The notes below the pieces were generated by a model. The model was not told the DNA's origin. It saw only the letters and a program-made list of their open reading frames with translations, and searched no databases. From positions 931,001-995,000 of the forward strand of contig OX345647.1 of assembly GCA_947044365.1 (NCBI GenBank): a stretch of DNA of 64,000 nucleotides, read 5' to 3'. Position 1 is the stretch's first letter. Every line of letters begins with the position of its first letter. Source of the stretch: Petrosia ficiformis (taxonomy: Eukaryota > Porifera > Demospongiae > Haplosclerida > Petrosiidae). Made by a program: the position numbers and the translations under genes. Below are positions 61,053 through 64,000 of the stretch, in pieces.

Positions 61053-64000
61053 ATGTGGAGAGTGTGTGTATATATAATAGTACTAGTAGTATGTTCATTA
61101 TCAGGAATACAAGGACAACATAGAATTGACCCAACAGAAGAAGAAGGTAAATCTTTATGAAGTTGTTATGTATTACATTCTCAATACTATATTATTATAG
61201 TTGTACATTTGTGGGCTGAGTATCTTGAACTAGTATTACCAGACTACTATATGATTACATCTCAACAATTCCCTGATACTGAGAAGAATGGTGATGATGA
61301 TAGTTTTATTGAGGGTATTTGGTGTCTGCATTATATGTCCAACACCTATGGAACCTTTTACTATCCTAATGGTACTGAAGTTGTAGTATACACCGGAACA
61401 TTTAGTAATAATGAGCCAGATTACACTGGACCAGATCCAATATTTCAGACTAATGAACAGCTCAATGAACAGCTCACACATACTGTATTGTTGAAAGATG
61501 AAGATTCAACAAAACCAATAACATCAGATTATGAGGGTCTGTACAAATGCATCATTGATGATAGAACACTAGTAGTAGGAGTGTATGATACCAGTACATA
61601 CAATGATAATAGTGAGTTAATGATGAGTTGTGTAGTAATAGTATATAATATATATCACTTCATTTTATAGCTGGTCCTAAAGCAGGAGACATGTCATTAT
61701 CCCTGATCTCCACACCAAGATATGTTGATCCTCCAGTATTCAACCTGGGCTTCATTGTCACAAATGGACCTCCTACTAATGTCACATGTACAGGACCAAA
61801 CTCATTTAGTATTAATGAAACAAGTGATGACTTGTCTCGTGAGGTAGTGAATAATGGAATTGCTACACTGGTGACAGTGACAGTGAGGATGGGAGGGGAA
61901 GGTAACTATCAGTGTGCTGTCTCTAATGCCAGAGTAGAGGATGGTACAATTAATGGTGTCACTGCTACTATTGGTAGTACATCATTAACTATAACAGGTT
62001 AGTGAAAACCTAAATATAACAAATATATTACTACATTTCTTTTCGTCACATACAGCTTCTGATACACCCACTGATCTCACACTAACAAGACAGTGTACAG
62101 GTCTAGATCATATACAACTCTCCTGGACAGGATCATCATCTAGATATGAGGTGTTCTATTCTCTCAGTGGTAGTGATGATATTCAGAGCGCTGGAGTAAC
62201 CACTGATACAACATACAGTGTGACATCAGGACTCACTCAGGGTCAAACATATGAATTCTTTGTGGTATCATATGGTAATGATGGTACTCCTGTACTACCC
62301 AGTGTTAATAGTAATATTGAGAGTGTGACATTAAGTAAGTGATAGTAAACATCTTGTGTATTATAATCACTATATTAATGATTCCCTTCAGTACAACCAT
62401 TAGTATGTAACTTCATAGCTACTTCTACAAGTAATAATATTACTCTAACATGGATCGCAACTTATTCAATCACTTCTTACAATGCAATGCTTCAGTGTCG
62501 TAGACTATGTGATGTATCAGCAGATAATGGTACCAGTGTTAAAAAGAACTCTAGTTCATCACCACTTGTGTTCAGTGATGTTAATCCTGGTAGTTACTGT
62601 ACTATCTCATTGAAAGGAGTATATGGTAATGATACCCGAACACTTGCTAATGGATTTACTACTACACTTTCCACTGGTCAGTTATTTCAGTAGTGATTCA
62701 TGATCATTTGGTATTTCTCTATCTGTCTCTCTAGCATCTACCTCTCCACCAATGAACATTACTTTCTCATCAGTTGAGGCTAGGTCCATGATTGTCTCAT
62801 GGGAAGAGGTACCTTGCTCAAGACAGAATGGAGCCATCACTGGATACTTACTCTACTACACAAGCACAACATTCTCTGACACTATCAACATCATTGGAGG
62901 AGAGAACAGATCATATACTCTCACTGAACTGAGACCACATACCAACTACACTGTAACAGTGTCAGCATACAATGATGTTGGAACTGGACCAACAAGTGAT
63001 AATAGAATACAACAGACAGAACAAGCTGGTCAGTTAGTATATTCATTACTAATACATAAGTAATTTGATGTTTATTTCTCTCAGAGCCTTCTTCTCCTCC
63101 AGAGAAAATAATCTTCTCATCAGTTCAGGCTAGGTCTATGAACATCTCATGGGATGAGGTACCTCATTCTAGACAAAATGGACCCATCACTGGATACTTA
63201 CTTTACTACACTAACACAACATTCTCTGACACTATCAACATCACTGGAGGAGAGAACAGATCATACACTCTCACTAAACTGAGACCATATACCAACTACA
63301 CTGTGACAGTGTCAGCATATAATGATGCCGGAACTGGACCAACAAGTGATAATAAAACACAACAGACAGAACAAGCTGGTCAGTTAGTATATTCATTACT
63401 AGTTCATGTTTCATATGATGTTTGTGTCTTTCAGAACCTACATCTCCTCCAGAGAACATAATCTTCTCATCAGTTAAGACTAGATCTATCAACATCTCAT
63501 GGGATGAGGTACCTCATTCTAGACAGAATGGGCCCATCACTGGATACTTACTTTACTACACTAACACAACATTCTCTGACACTATCAACATCACTGGAGG
63601 AGAGAACAGATCATACACTCTCACTGAACTGATACCATATACTAACTACACTGTGACAGTGTCAGCATATAATGATGCCGGAACTGGACCAACAAGTGAT
63701 AATAGAATACAACGTACAGAACGAGCTAGTCAGTGAAAATTTTTTCGTGTTTGTAGAAATAATAATTGTGATTGTGTTGTAGAGAATTATATTACTAACT
63801 ATAATTAAGTATTGGTTTATTAATTTAGCTGCACAACTATTTCAGTTGAGAATTGGAAGAACACATGACTGTGCTACATGGAGTGTAAGTATTATATATT
63901 TAGAGATTACCTTTTACGCTTTACACTTTCTTCAGTTAGATGAACTAAACCTGATCCAGACTGATATTAAAACAGCTATCATCTATACTATTACCAGCCA
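61053..64000 (+). CDS. Ig-FN3 protein (cluster gene C), cut by right edge
   Basis: Exons 61053-61146, 61201-61611, 61671-61997, 62056-62334, 62392-62676, 62735-63028, 63085-63378, 63435-63728, 63829-63884 and 63936 to beyond 64000. The N-terminus (MWRVCVYIIVLVVCSLSGIQG) and first Ig exon are closest to gene A, with a small in-frame duplication of NEQL (exon 411 rather than 405 bp). The 3' exons (AQLFQLRIGRTHDC, then LDELNLIQTD) match gene B. So C looks mosaic: front like A, back like B. Intron 3 is only 58 bp here. The C-terminus is outside the window. Confidence 0.85.
62735..63728 (+). repeat. Three 294-bp FN3 exons at 350-bp spacing (gene C)
   Basis: Exons at 62735, 63085 and 63435, each 294 bp with 56-bp introns. 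The last two are nearly identical to each other and to gene B's third unit. Confidence 0.95.

Overview
The window is animal nuclear DNA, most likely from a sponge (demosponge-like). The genes are strongly metazoan (MCM9, TUT4/7, EFCAB7, MTREX, ORC2, TMPPE, Ig/FN3 receptors). They are split by many short AT-rich introns with GT-AG borders, the spacers are only tens to hundreds of bases, and microsatellites and small MITE-like elements are frequent. Exon models below were built by hand from splice sites, reading phase and remembered family sequence; no search was run.

Layout, left to right. 783-4903 (-): the 5' two fifths of MCM9, running off the left edge. 4972-6718 (+): an unrecognised 271-aa protein, head-to-head with MCM9. 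7543-18944 (-): a complete 28-exon terminal uridylyltransferase of the TUT4/TUT7 type. 19261-22800 (+): a nearly intronless ankyrin-Roc-COR-Death (ROCO family) protein. 23601-30880 (-): EFCAB7, a ciliary EF-hand protein. 30960-32531 (-): ORC2 in one exon. 32619-42087 (+): MTREX/Mtr4 RNA helicase, 26 exons, sharing an 87-bp promoter with ORC2. 42924-46884 (-): TMPPE-like membrane metallophosphoesterase. 48241 to the right edge (+): three tandem Ig-FN3 cell-surface genes (A, B, C; C is cut by the edge), with a relic of the 3' end of OXCT1 between A and B.

The left three quarters is a dense set of housekeeping genes. Two are replication factors (MCM9, ORC2) and two act on RNA (TUT4/7, MTREX), but there is no sign of joint regulation beyond a shared CCACGTGG motif in two bidirectional promoters. 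The right quarter is different: a recently expanding receptor cluster in which 294-bp FN3 exons with 56-bp introns are repeated as exact 350-bp units in all three genes. Introns 1 and 2 are almost identical between genes, while intron 3 and the C-termini differ. This cluster is the best candidate for an undescribed system, for example lineage-specific adhesion or self-recognition receptors; that role is inference only.
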